From Acidimicrobiia bacterium (GTDB taxonomy: Bacteria; Actinomycetota; Acidimicrobiia; IMCC26256; PALSA-555): a stretch of 32,716 nt of DNA. A program made the translations under genes and the position numbers. Shown piece after piece: positions 6,862 to 14,015 of the stretch. Location of the stretch: the NCBI GenBank assembly GCA_040881685.1, contig JBBECS010000032.1:45959-78674 (forward strand), given 5' to 3'. The notes below the pieces were generated by a model that worked only from the letters and a program-made list of their open reading frames with translations, searched no databases and was not told the DNA's origin. The first letter of the stretch is position 1, and the number at the start of each line of letters is the position of its first letter.

Positions 6862-7630
6862 ACTCGTGCACTGCCAGCGCCGTGATGACGGCGTTGCCAT
6901 CGTCCGCCTCGACCGACCGCCGGTGAACGCGCTCTCGCGCGACCTCCTGAACGAGCTGGCCGAGGTCGCGCGATCACTGACGGACGATGCCGCGGTTCGG
7001 TCGGTGGTCGTTACCGGTGAGGGCAAGGCGTTTGCCGCGGGGGCCGACATCGGCGAGTTCGGCGATCAGGACGTGGCCCGTGAGATCGGCGCGCGCTTTC
7101 GGACGGCCTTCGACACGGTCGCCGCGATCCCGCGCCCGGTCATCGCCGCGATCCACGGCGTCGCGCTCGGCGGCGGACTCGAGCTGGCGCTGGCTTGTGA
7201 TCTGCGCGTCGTCGCCCACACCGCGCGCCTGGGTCAGCCCGAGACCCTGCTCGGGATCATCCCCGGTGCGGGCGCGACCCAGCGCCTCGTCCGTCTGGTC
7301 GGGCCAGCCCGGGCCAAGGACCTCATCTGGACTGGGCGCCAGATCCGAGCCGACGAGGCCCTTGCGATGGGGCTCGTCGATCGGGTCGTACCGGCCGACG
7401 ACCTGCTCGAGGCCGCGCTCGAGCTAGCCGCGACGCTGGCTGCCGGTCCGACGGTCGCATTTGCGCTCGCGAAGCGCGTCATCGACGCGGGGCTCGACGG
7501 GCCACTCGAGCGAGGGCTCGACCTCGAGTTCGAAGCGTTCATCGAGGTGTTCGCGTCGGACGATGCGCAGACCGGGGTCCGCAGCTTTCTGGAGGACGGG
7601 CCGGGGAAGGCCACGTTCTCAGGGCGCTGA
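6854..7630 (+). CDS. Enoyl-CoA hydratase, canonical catalytic pair
   Basis: 258 residues, standard crotonase length. Both catalytic glutamates of true hydratases are present: Glu110 in GGGLELALACD and Glu130 in GQPETLLGIIPGAG, spaced 20 residues apart as in the mitochondrial enzyme (144/164). The oxyanion-hole segments FAAGADI and HGVALGGG are also typical. It should hydrate trans-2-enoyl-CoA to 3-hydroxyacyl-CoA in beta-oxidation. The gene overlaps the VOC gene upstream by 8 bases. Its stop codon lies in the loop of a 6-bp hairpin at 7622-7636 that separates it from the convergent DUF2889 gene. Confidence 0.93.
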   Translation: MPELVHCQRRDDGVAIVRLDRPPVNALSRDLLNELAEVARSLTDDAAVRSVVVTGEGKAFAAGADIGEFGDQDVAREIGARFRTAFDTVAAIPRPVIAAIHGVALGGGLELALACDLRVVAHTARLGQPETLLGIIPGAGATQRLVRLVGPARAKDLIWTGRQIRADEALAMGLVDRVVPADDLLEAALELAATLAAGPTVAFALAKRVIDAGLDGPLERGLDLEFEAFIEVFASDDAQTGVRSFLEDGPGKATFSGR

Positions 7631-7636
7631 GCGCCC
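7622..7636. terminator. Hairpin between convergent genes, stop codon in the loop
   Basis: GGGCGC (7622-7627), TGA (7628-7630) and GCGCCC (7631-7636) form a perfect 6-bp stem with a 3-base loop. The loop is the stop codon of the enoyl-CoA hydratase, and the stop of the convergent DUF2889 gene follows at 7637-7639. It has no U-tract, as is usual in high-GC actinobacteria. It could end transcription from both sides. Confidence 0.5.
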
Positions 7637-8659
7637 CTATCTCTTCGCGGCGGTCAGCTCGTCGAGAAGCACGCCGACGTCCGAGAGCCCGCGCAACACG
7701 TCGTTGAGGTGCGTGCACGTCGTGGTGCCGACGAACGTCTCGCGCACCCACGGGCGCAGATCCGCGAGGGGGTGACCCACCAGGCGGCTCGCGCTGCCGA
7801 CGGCAGCCGGACACTCCATCCAGGGGAGCACATCGGCCGTCGCGTCGATGTCGACGACTGTGCGCGTGGCGTCATCCACCTCCGCGGAGACTTGGTACTC
7901 GTGCACCACGGTCTCGGCACCTTCGGCATCCGCGTAGCTGTCGCGGAAGAACACGTCGACTCGGTGCGGCTCGGTCGCGGCGGTGGGCGGAAGCACGTCG
8001 ATGCGCCGGATGCGACGCATGCCGGTCGGCGGCAGCGGCGCGATCTCGTGCCAGCCGTCAGGATCGTCCGCGCGCGGGATGTCGGGCGCGGGCGGGCCGA
8101 GCGGCGTCGGGTTCTGCCCGTGCTCGCGGATCATGACCATCATCGAGCCGTCGCTCGTCCATCCCGCGCACAGGTCGGATCGGGCGAAGAGGTACTCGTC
8201 GGGCCGCCGCGCCTTGGGGACGGCGTCGGCCTGAAGCATGGCATAGCCCGACACGAGCCCGGCGCCGGGCAGGTCGTCGAGCAAGAGGTAGAGGAGGCTG
8301 TGCGCCTCGCGCTCCCCCGCGACGACGCCATCCACCTTGGCGCGGAACCCTGGTCCGACCACGGTCCCGATCAGGTCCTGGACCGCCGCGACCTTCGGTG
8401 AGCTCCGGAACGCTTGGAGCTCGCGTGACGCACCGTCAACGGTGGCGAGCACATCGGCCGCGCCGATCGTGACGGCCTCCCCGTCGACTGGCGTGAACAC
8501 GTCGCGCGCGCGGCCGTCCATAACCATCTGCCCGCCGATGCCATCGGGTCGCGTGGTGTCGATGCTGCTCGTTCGCCGGATCGAACCCGGCGCTCGGCGT
8601 GGGGTCGATGCCACCGGGTCATGAGGACCGCGGGCATCGAGGTTGTGAAGTGGCGGCAC
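7637..8659 (-). CDS. DUF2889 domain protein
   Basis: 340 residues. The N-terminal part (IRRTSSIDTTRPDG, GRARDV) and the C-terminal segment with VHEYQVSAEVDD, ADVLPWMECPAA and the diagnostic CTHLNDVLRGL match my memory of the DUF2889 family (PF11136). That family is common in actinobacteria and proteobacteria near catabolic genes, and its function is not established. The central part (AEREAHSLLYLLLDDLPGAGL, DEYLFARSDLCAGW) is also conserved in style. The conserved Cys, His and Asn in CTHLND suggest a metal or catalytic site (inference). GTG 8659 follows the DUF305 gene by nine bases, with no clear SD, so translation is probably coupled. Confidence 0.8.
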   Translation of the reverse strand: MPPLHNLDARGPHDPVASTPRRAPGSIRRTSSIDTTRPDGIGGQMVMDGRARDVFTPVDGEAVTIGAADVLATVDGASRELQAFRSSPKVAAVQDLIGTVVGPGFRAKVDGVVAGEREAHSLLYLLLDDLPGAGLVSGYAMLQADAVPKARRPDEYLFARSDLCAGWTSDGSMMVMIREHGQNPTPLGPPAPDIPRADDPDGWHEIAPLPPTGMRRIRRIDVLPPTAATEPHRVDVFFRDSYADAEGAETVVHEYQVSAEVDDATRTVVDIDATADVLPWMECPAAVGSASRLVGHPLADLRPWVRETFVGTTTCTHLNDVLRGLSDVGVLLDELTAAKR

Positions 8660-8668
8660 GGGGCCACT

Positions 8669-9346
8669 CTAGGTGTGCTCGCTGTGTGAACCCGCGTCCG
8701 TGTCGACGCGCTCGAGGCCAAGCGCGAGGCGGCGGCGGTTCATCTCGCGGATCTCGATGCGCTGCACCCGGGCCATCGCGCGCGCCAGTGCGCGAACCGT
8801 TTCGTTCTCGCCATGCTTGGCTTCGAAGTCGGCCATCTCAACACCTGCGGCGTGGTGCTCGATCATGAGCTGCGTGAACAGCTCGTCCGCGTCGTTCCCC
8901 GAAGCCGCATCGAGCTCGTCGAAGGCGGCTGCGGTTGCCATACCCGGCATTGTCAGCGGGTCGGACGGCTGATCCATCCAGTCCATCGCGATGTCGTCGT
9001 CGAGCACGGCGTCGGCCACATCGCCCGCGTCCCCCAACAAGACGGTCATCGCGTTGATCTCCACGGATTGGTCCCTGATGATCTCGCGGGCGAAATGGCT
9101 GACCACAGCGTCGTGCTGGCGCGGGAGATAGGCGAAGCCGAGAGCAAGCGCACCCTCATGGTGGGTCGACATGTCGGCGAGGAACCCTGCGTCGACCTCG
9201 TTGAACGAGCCGCGGTCCGGCCGTCCGATCCGCCAGCCGATGACGCCGACGAGGAACGCGATCGCCGCAATCAGCGTCACCGTGCGCCACAGACCCAACG
9301 GCCACGCCGTCTCCCAGCCGGCGTCGTCTTCCGGCTCATCACCCAT
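8669..9346 (-). CDS. DUF305 membrane-anchored, His-rich protein
   Basis: 225 residues. One N-terminal transmembrane helix (about 20-40: RTVTLIAAIAFLVGVIGW) anchors a DUF305 domain (PF03713, ferritin-like four-helix fold). Both DUF305 half-repeats are visible: DAGFLADMSTHHEGAL and LFTQLMIEHHAAGVEMA, each with an HH pair in a Met-rich helix. DUF305 proteins are often linked to copper or other metal handling, and the His/Met clusters fit that. It lies in a reverse operon between a VOC gene (12 bases upstream) and the DUF2889 gene (9 bases downstream). Confidence 0.9.
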   Translation of the reverse strand: MGDEPEDDAGWETAWPLGLWRTVTLIAAIAFLVGVIGWRIGRPDRGSFNEVDAGFLADMSTHHEGALALGFAYLPRQHDAVVSHFAREIIRDQSVEINAMTVLLGDAGDVADAVLDDDIAMDWMDQPSDPLTMPGMATAAAFDELDAASGNDADELFTQLMIEHHAAGVEMADFEAKHGENETVRALARAMARVQRIEIREMNRRRLALGLERVDTDAGSHSEHT

Positions 9347-9358
9347 CGGACCGAGGTC

Positions 9359-9730
9359 TCATTCGGGGGCGTGGCAGACGGCTTCGACGTTGTTGCCATC
9401 GGGGTCGCGCACGAAGGCTCCGAAGTAGCTCGGGTGGTACTCGGGCCACACTCGCGGCTCGTGAAGCACCTCCGCGCCCGCGTTTATTGCGGCCTCGAGA
9501 AAGGCGTGCACTACGGATCGGTCCGGGGCCGTGAATGCGATGTGCGACTCACGAAAACCCTCGCCCGTCGTTCGCGGTCCGAGCCAGAAATCGGGCATCG
9601 GCGGGACCCCGAACCCGATGACGGTCCCGAAGTCGAAGATCCGCCCGCCGCCGAGCGGGGCGAGCACCGAGTCGTAGAACGCCGCGCTGACCGCGACGTC
9701 CTCGCATTGGATCGCCAGATGGTCGAGCAC
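9359..9730 (-). CDS. Single-domain VOC (glyoxalase/bleomycin-resistance) protein
   Basis: 123 residues from GTG 9730, the usual size of one VOC module. It opens with VLDHLAIQCEDVAVSAAFYDSVL, has SHIAFTAPDRSVVHAFLEAA in the middle and closes with 'FVRDPDGNNVEAVCH', the standard glyoxalase_2-like ending with a Glu ligand. His4, His73 or nearby and the late Glu are likely metal ligands. GTG 9730 is chosen because GGAGAGG lies upstream at suitable distance and the domain begins exactly there; longer readings run into the hemerythrin promoter. It is the first gene of the operon with the DUF305 and DUF2889 genes. The substrate is unknown. Confidence 0.85.
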   Translation of the reverse strand: MLDHLAIQCEDVAVSAAFYDSVLAPLGGGRIFDFGTVIGFGVPPMPDFWLGPRTTGEGFRESHIAFTAPDRSVVHAFLEAAINAGAEVLHEPRVWPEYHPSYFGAFVRDPDGNNVEAVCHAPE

Positions 9731-9753
9731 CCGAACATCTTCGCACCTCTCCA

Positions 9754-9780
9754 GGTTTGACGCCGGTTCGCGCCGGGAAC
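9754..9780 (+). promoter_or_regulatory. SigF/SigB-type promoter for hemerythrin
   Basis: GGTTT (9754-9758), 16 bases, then GGGAAC (9775-9780). The -35 box is a full match and the -10 box has one change from GGGTAC. Spacer length and distance to ATG (42 bases) are nearly identical to the micropeptide promoter at 3799-3824. Confidence 0.55.
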
Positions 9781-9821
9781 ATCCATCGACAACCATCCCC
9801 GAGCTGAGGACGAAGGAGCCC

Positions 9822-10280
9822 ATGGACGCGATCACCCTGCTGAAGAAGGACCATCAAGAGGTCTCGAAGCTCTTCAAGGAGTTCGAGAATCTCGGTGACC
9901 GAGCGACGAAGTCCAAGCAGGACATCGTCGGGACGATCACCGAGGAGTTGAGCAAGCACGCATACGTCGAGGAGACCGTCTTCTACCCCTTCGCCGCAGA
10001 GCAGGTACCCGACGTCAAGGAGCACGTGCTCGAGGGCGTCGAAGAGCACCACGTGTTGAAGATCACGTTGGCCGAACTCGCCGGAATGGAGCCGGGTGAC
10101 GAGTACGACGCGAAAGTCAAAGTCCTCAAGGACGTCGTGGAGCACCACGTCGATGAAGAGGAAAACGACTGGTTCCCGAAGGTGCGCGAGGCGGTCGGCC
10201 GCAACGACTTGGCCGAGGTCGGCGACCGGATGGAAGCCGCTAAGGCCACCGCGCCTACACAGCCCGACCCGTCGGAGTAG
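9822..10280 (+). CDS. Hemerythrin HHE-domain protein
   Basis: 152 residues. The four-helix HHE pattern is complete: His11 (KKDHQEV), His46 and Glu50 (HAYVEETVFYP), His76/77 (EEHHVLK), His108/109 and Glu113 (EHHVDEEENDWFP). These would bind a non-heme di-iron centre that binds oxygen or responds to oxidative or nitrosative stress in the cytoplasm; there is no signal peptide. The tail after residue 125 is Lys/Ala-rich and disordered. AAGGAG stands six bases before ATG. The upstream GGTTT-N16-GGGAAC promoter suggests control by a general-stress sigma factor, and a strong hairpin follows the stop. Confidence 0.95.
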   Translation: MDAITLLKKDHQEVSKLFKEFENLGDRATKSKQDIVGTITEELSKHAYVEETVFYPFAAEQVPDVKEHVLEGVEEHHVLKITLAELAGMEPGDEYDAKVKVLKDVVEHHVDEEENDWFPKVREAVGRNDLAEVGDRMEAAKATAPTQPDPSE

Positions 10281-10296
10281 CCGGGCGCCATTTCGG

Positions 10297-10327
10297 CGCG
10301 CGTCACTCTCGATCGGAGTGGCGCGCG
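10297..10327. terminator. Strong GC hairpin after hemerythrin, likely bidirectional
   Basis: Arms 10297-10308 (CGCGCGTCACTC) and 10316-10327 (GAGTGGCGCGCG) pair over 12 bp with a single G-U wobble and a 7-base loop. It starts 16 bases after the hemerythrin stop and overlaps the stop codon of the small reverse-strand gene. It has no U-tract, as is typical for actinobacteria. Confidence 0.75.
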
Positions 10328-10449
10328 TCGACCCGGCCTTCGAGGCCAGTGAAAGCAATCGCGATCAGGAGCAGCAGCAACGCTCCCCAGAAACCGACAC
10401 CGATGGAGACGTAGTCAGTCGCCGACTTCCCCTTCAACCGGCTCAGCAC
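10303..10449 (-). CDS. Small membrane protein, 48 residues
   Basis: A frame from GTG 10449 to TGA 10303 encodes a basic N-terminus (MLSRLKGKSATDY), one hydrophobic helix (VSIGVGFWGALLLLLIAIAF, about residues 14-33) and a charged tail ending RHSDRE. This positive-inside layout is that of a real single-pass membrane peptide. It begins 33 bases after the stop of the FxsA-like gene on the same strand, so the two could be co-transcribed. No good SD is visible, which lowers confidence. Confidence 0.5.
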   Translation of the reverse strand: MLSRLKGKSATDYVSIGVGFWGALLLLLIAIAFTGLEGRVDARHSDRE

Positions 10450-10482
10450 ACCTGGATCTGATCAGGGGAGGAGCTTGGGACG

Positions 10483-10899
10483 TCAGGCGTCGATGTCTGG
10501 AGGTCGCCTACGAATGTGCCGTTCTTCGCCACCAAGAACGTCGACCCGCCCCAGGTACCACCGCCGCACAGTGCGGCGCACGAGGGCACGGGCGGGTGAA
10601 ATCAAGAGGACAATCGCGAGCACATCGGTGACGAACCCCGGCGTCAACAGCAACGCGCCCGCGAGCAGGATGAGGAAGGCATCAACGAGGTCGGCGCCCG
10701 GCACCTTCCCCGCGCCTACCTGCTGTTTGATGCGCCGCCATACGCCGAGCCCCTCGCGTTTGGCCAAGCATGCGCCAACAACGGAGATGACCAGCAGCAG
10801 GCCGATCGTGTTGAGCGCGCCGATCTCCTCACCCACCTGGATCAGGACGTAAAGCTCGACGATCGGGACCACGAGGAACAGCAGCACAAGAATTGGCAT
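10483..10899 (-). CDS. FxsA-family membrane protein
   Basis: 138 residues. The protein begins with a hydrophobic helix containing the FxsA hallmark 'VVPIVELYVLIQVGEEIG', then 'TIGLLLVISVVGACLAKREGL', and a third helix LVDAFLILLAGALLLTPGFVTDVLA with the conserved LTPGFVTD motif. The C-terminus is Arg-rich and cytoplasmic. FxsA family members are inner-membrane proteins; the E. coli one relieves F-plasmid phage T7 exclusion when overproduced, and the normal role is unknown. ATG 10899 is preferred because FxsA proteins start at this hydrophobic helix; ATG 10917 is in frame upstream. Confidence 0.9.
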   Translation of the reverse strand: MPILVLLFLVVPIVELYVLIQVGEEIGALNTIGLLLVISVVGACLAKREGLGVWRRIKQQVGAGKVPGADLVDAFLILLAGALLLTPGFVTDVLAIVLLISPARALVRRTVRRWYLGRVDVLGGEERHIRRRPPDIDA

Positions 10900-11009
10900 C
10901 GAGCCGACCGTACCCATTTCATAAGGATTGGATGCGCCACATCGAGCCGAGCGGTGGTCGTGAGTCGGGCGTACGCGGGACCCGCGGGAACGCACGGCAT
11001 TGTGACCTC

Positions 11010-11275
11010 CTACGGCAAGGAGGGCGAGTTCTCGATGGCGGCACAGACGCCGCCGTCGACCAGCACATCCGGTGACGAACGAAGCCTCGTCCGAAAGAAG
11101 GAACGACACGACGGCGGCGAGCTCGTCTGCCGTGCCGTGCCGGCTCAGGGGCGTCTTCTCCAACAGCGTCGCCATGAACGGCTGAGCGGCGGCTTCTTGA
11201 CGGCCTTGGGGGGCATCGATGATTCCCGGCGAGACCGCCTGCGCCGGTGACGACTCCGATCTCTGGACCGCTCAC
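11010..11275 (-). pseudogene. Short-chain dehydrogenase remnant, internally deleted and frameshifted
   Basis: Read on the reverse strand, GTG 11275 opens with SGPEIGVVTGAGG, an SDR nucleotide-binding start. It jumps at once to a piece like the late SDR segment (VSPGIIDAPKAVK). After a frame change it gives FMATLLEKTPLSRHGTADELA and VVSFLLSDEASFVTG. After another frame change it gives DVLVDGGVCAAIENSPSLP and a TAG stop at 11010-11012, the normal SDR ending. About 265 bases remain of roughly 750, and the catalytic YxxxK region is gone. The GTGA overlap with the upstream reductase gene shows it was once the last gene of that operon. Confidence 0.8.
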
Positions 11276-12318
11276 GATGGTCGCGGCCCGGCGGGCGTGA
11301 TCGGAGGCAGATCGGCGGTCGAGAGGATCCCGGGCGCCGCGGCACAGACGTACGGGATCGCGTTCACCGGGCGGTTCGCCGTGTACGCAGGTGTGAACGA
11401 CCCGAGATCGTCGAGCGGGATCGGGAAAGGGAGCTCCACGTCGAAGGGAGCGTCCCCACGGACACGGACGCGCCAGCCGGTCGCCCCCAGATCCCACACG
11501 GGTTCGAGGTCCTCGGTGCAGTACCAGGTGGGTGTCATCCGCACGACTTCTGTGCCGTTGCTGCGCCCGATCATCACCGTCCGCTGCGCTGCGACGGTCC
11601 CCGCCTCGATCGTGCCCGCGGCGATTGTGGTCGTCCGGCGCGCCGCCGCGACCTCACCCGTGCACGTCCAGTCGTCGACGGGCCGACCGGCGGCCTCGGC
11701 GAGTACGGAGAGCGGTGGCCCGAACTCGGCGAGCAGGTACCCCGACCGCTTCGGGTCGAACGACTCGAGCGACTTGCCGAAGCCCATGATCTCGAAGAGC
11801 AGGTGCGGCGAGTCGCGTTGACACAGGTTCGCGAACTCCTCGATCTCGATCGAGTCGACGTGCCGTTGCATCGAGAGCAACGCGAACGGAAGCGCGTCGG
11901 TGATGAAGCCGGGGCTGCTTCCCGTCGCGTAGATCGATGTTCCGCCTCGAGCGCACGCGTCGAGCACTCGCGCGCGGCTTTCCCCAAGCCGTTCCCCGCC
12001 AGCAAAGAGCTCGCCGCGGGTCGTGACGACGTTCTTCCCCGACTCCAGCAAGCTCACGACGTCATCGAGCACGAGGGCGCTCGGCATGTACAGCACGCAG
12101 TCGGCGTCGAGCGCGTGGATGGCCACCGGATCGATCGTCGCCGCCACACCGACCTCCGCTTCGCCACACAGCGCGCCGGCGTCCACGCCGTCCTTCTCGG
12201 GGTCGTACACCAGCACCCCGACGAGCTCCATCGCGGGGTGCCGGATGACCTCGCGCAACGCGCGTCCACCGATGTTGCCGGTGGCCCACTGGACGATGCG
12301 GTACGGCACGGCGCTCAT
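11272..12318 (-). CDS. Dihydrodipicolinate-reductase-like NAD(P)-dependent oxidoreductase
   Basis: 348 residues. The N-terminal Rossmann motif is IVQWATGNIGGRAL (G-x-x-G-x-x-G), followed by 'HPAMELVGVLVYDPEKDGVDAG', the pattern of the large actinobacterial group annotated as DapB-like or 2,4-diaminopentanoate dehydrogenase-like. It is longer than true DapB (about 245-270 residues), and it lies in a lipid or steroid catabolic setting, so lysine biosynthesis is unlikely. Other conserved-looking segments are TTRGELF, GSSPGFITDALP and 'IEEFANLCQRDSPHLLFEIMGFG'. ATG 12318 shares one base with the thiolase stop (TGATG), so translation is coupled. The real substrate is unknown. Confidence 0.78.
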   Translation of the reverse strand: MSAVPYRIVQWATGNIGGRALREVIRHPAMELVGVLVYDPEKDGVDAGALCGEAEVGVAATIDPVAIHALDADCVLYMPSALVLDDVVSLLESGKNVVTTRGELFAGGERLGESRARVLDACARGGTSIYATGSSPGFITDALPFALLSMQRHVDSIEIEEFANLCQRDSPHLLFEIMGFGKSLESFDPKRSGYLLAEFGPPLSVLAEAAGRPVDDWTCTGEVAAARRTTTIAAGTIEAGTVAAQRTVMIGRSNGTEVVRMTPTWYCTEDLEPVWDLGATGWRVRVRGDAPFDVELPFPIPLDDLGSFTPAYTANRPVNAIPYVCAAAPGILSTADLPPITPAGPRPS

Positions 12319-13466
12319 CACGTGCTGACGATGCTCACGCCCGCGGTGCCGGGCGCGCCATAGAGCTGCGCGTAGCCGACCATCGGCGAGCCAGGCACCT
12401 GCCGGTCACCGGCGGTTCCCCGCAGCTGGTGCACGAGCTCGTGCACCTGCCGGAGCCCGGACGCGCCGATCGGCTCGCCGTTGGCGATGAGACCACCGTC
12501 GGTGTTCACAGGCAACGAACCGCTGATCTCGGTCGCACCCTTCGCGATCAATGCCTCCTGCTCACCGTCGGCGCAGAAGCCGTTCTCGGCCATGTGGATC
12601 ACCTCGGCGCCCGCGTCGGTGTCCTGGAGCTGCACGACGTCGACGTCTTCGGGCCCGATACCTGCCATCTCGTACGCGGCTCGGCTCGCATGCACCGTCG
12701 GCCCGTCCGTCGACTCGAGTGGCAGCCACGGGCTGTGGACCTCGAAGGCGCCGAAGCGGCGCGTGCGCACCGCCGTCGCGCGCAGGTAGACGGGATGCGA
12801 GGAGTACGTCGACGCCAGCTCCGCCCGGCAGAGCAGCACCGCGGCCGCTCCCTCGTCGGGACTGCAGAACATGTATTGCCTCAGCGGGTAGTTGAGCACG
12901 GGTGAGGCGAGGATCTCCTCCTCGCTCAAAGGCTTGCGTCGGAACGCGTGCGGGTTGATCGATCCGTTCCGGTAGTTCTTCGCGGCGACTCGCGCAAGCG
13001 TCTCGTTGGAGATCCCGTGCTCGTGCATGTACCGGTTGATCTTCATCCCGAAGAACTTCGTCGTGATGAAATGCCCGAGCATCCCGTACCAGGACGGGCA
13101 TCCGTAGTCCACGGGGTCAGCGGAGAACGCACCGGACGGGTGCTTGTCCATGCCGATCGCCAACGCGACGTCGTGCGCGCCGAGGCGAATCATGTTCGCG
13201 GCCATATCGAGCGCGCTCGCGGCGGTCGCGCAGCCGTTGTAGACGTCGGTGAACGGTATGCCCGTCAACCCGAGCAGGCTCACGACGGCGTCGGGGTTGT
13301 CGACTTCGTAACTTCCGCCGAAGGCAACCTGCACGTCGCTCCACACCATGCCGGCATCGGCGAGCGCCGTGCGCACCGCGTCGGCGCCCATCTCGAGTGC
13401 GGACACACCGGGGAAGCGCCCGAATGCATGCAGGCCGACACCGACGATCGCCACGTCACTGCTCAT
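12318..13466 (-). CDS. Thiolase/SCP-X-like lipid-transfer protein (possible Ltp2-type retro-aldolase)
   Basis: 382 residues, thiolase-fold of the SCP-2 thiolase/Ltp type. The nucleophile-position cysteine is Cys79 in YNGCATAAS. The C-terminal half has VQLQDTDAGAEVIHMAENG and NTDGGLIANGEPIGASGL, the loop of this subfamily with its GEPIG histidine-equivalent region. The last segment 'GYAQLYGAPGTAGVSIVS' lacks the second catalytic cysteine of degradative thiolases. The DUF35 gene overlaps its start (ATGA). In cholesterol side-chain degradation Ltp2 with the DUF35 protein ChsH2 acts as an aldolase, so this pair could either thiolytically cleave or retro-aldol cleave a CoA ester. Sequence alone does not decide. 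Confidence 0.85.
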   Translation of the reverse strand: MSSDVAIVGVGLHAFGRFPGVSALEMGADAVRTALADAGMVWSDVQVAFGGSYEVDNPDAVVSLLGLTGIPFTDVYNGCATAASALDMAANMIRLGAHDVALAIGMDKHPSGAFSADPVDYGCPSWYGMLGHFITTKFFGMKINRYMHEHGISNETLARVAAKNYRNGSINPHAFRRKPLSEEEILASPVLNYPLRQYMFCSPDEGAAAVLLCRAELASTYSSHPVYLRATAVRTRRFGAFEVHSPWLPLESTDGPTVHASRAAYEMAGIGPEDVDVVQLQDTDAGAEVIHMAENGFCADGEQEALIAKGATEISGSLPVNTDGGLIANGEPIGASGLRQVHELVHQLRGTAGDRQVPGSPMVGYAQLYGAPGTAGVSIVST

Positions 13467-13906
13467 CCGGCCGCTCCTGCCTCGTCGACCGGACGGAACG
13501 CGAAGGTCACGAGCTCGCTCCCCGCCTCGTCTGTGCCGAACGGGACGATCACCAGCTCCATCTCCATGCCGATGCGCAGGTGCTCGGGGCGGTGCTCCGT
13601 GAGGCGCGTCTCGACCCGCAGCTCTCCGGGCAGCTCCACGTATCCCACGCCGAACGGCTCGAAGTCACGACCGCCCGCGCCGGCAAAGGGCGGGGCGGGG
13701 GGCGGGAAGTCCTGGGTCGTCCACGCCCACAGTCGGCCCCGCGTTGCGAGCAAGTGCTCGTCGAGCGGCTGGGCACCACACTTCGGGCACCCACTCTGCT
13801 GGGGGAACGTGATCGTGCCGCAGTCGCGGCAGCGCCCACCGAGGAGGCGAGGCTCGTCGGCCGGCCACGTGAACAGACCGTCCACGATCGGCGCGCTGGC
13901 GCCCAT
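13463..13906 (-). CDS. DUF35 zinc-ribbon/OB-fold acyl-CoA-binding partner of the thiolase
   Basis: 147 residues. An N-terminal helix leads into a rubredoxin-like zinc ribbon with Cys26-x2-Cys29 and Cys40-x2-Cys43 (CRDCG and CPKCG), then an OB fold (GRLWAWTT, FGVGYVELPGELRVETRL, GMEMELVIVPF, FAFRPV). DUF35 proteins bind acyl-CoA and form complexes with thiolases, aldolases or MaoC-like hydratases. ATG 13906 is chosen because GGGAG lies five bases upstream; ATG 13921 is in frame. The gene is first in the operon with the thiolase, the reductase-like gene and the SDR remnant. Its promoter probably is TTGCCT-N16-TAATAT at 13980-13953. Confidence 0.9.
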   Translation of the reverse strand: MGASAPIVDGLFTWPADEPRLLGGRCRDCGTITFPQQSGCPKCGAQPLDEHLLATRGRLWAWTTQDFPPPAPPFAGAGGRDFEPFGVGYVELPGELRVETRLTEHRPEHLRIGMEMELVIVPFGTDEAGSELVTFAFRPVDEAGAAG

Positions 13907-13952
13907 TCGCTCTCCCGTCATCGAGCGGACAAGTGGTTTGCTCTCGGCGAGA

Positions 13953-13980
13953 ATATTATTTACAGATTACGGAAAGGCAA
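13953..13980 (-). promoter_or_regulatory. Promoter of the DUF35-thiolase operon in an AT-rich divergent gap
   Basis: On the reverse strand TTGCCT (13980-13975), 16 bases, then TAATAT (13958-13953). The expected start site near 13946 falls inside a perfect 11-base palindrome TCTCG-G-CGAGA (13942-13952), which could be an operator. The same AT-rich stretch probably also holds the promoter of the forward acyl-CoA dehydrogenase pair, where TTGCTC (13938-13943) with a TACAGA box (13961-13966) is a weaker candidate. Confidence 0.5.
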
Positions 13981-14015
13981 CTCTTGCGCCGGACCAGTGC
14001 GTGAGAAGACCGCCG

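Noticed and set aside
10906-10911. GGGTAC before the FxsA gene as another stress promoter
   Set aside because: On the reverse strand it is close to ATG 10899 and no GTTT occurs 15-17 bases upstream, so the two-box pattern is absent.
12948-14015. Long open frame continuing upstream of the first acyl-CoA dehydrogenase
   Set aside because: It runs antisense to the thiolase and DUF35 genes, has Arg/Pro-rich composition and no family pattern. The dehydrogenase domain begins at 14016, after a promoter-like AT-rich gap.
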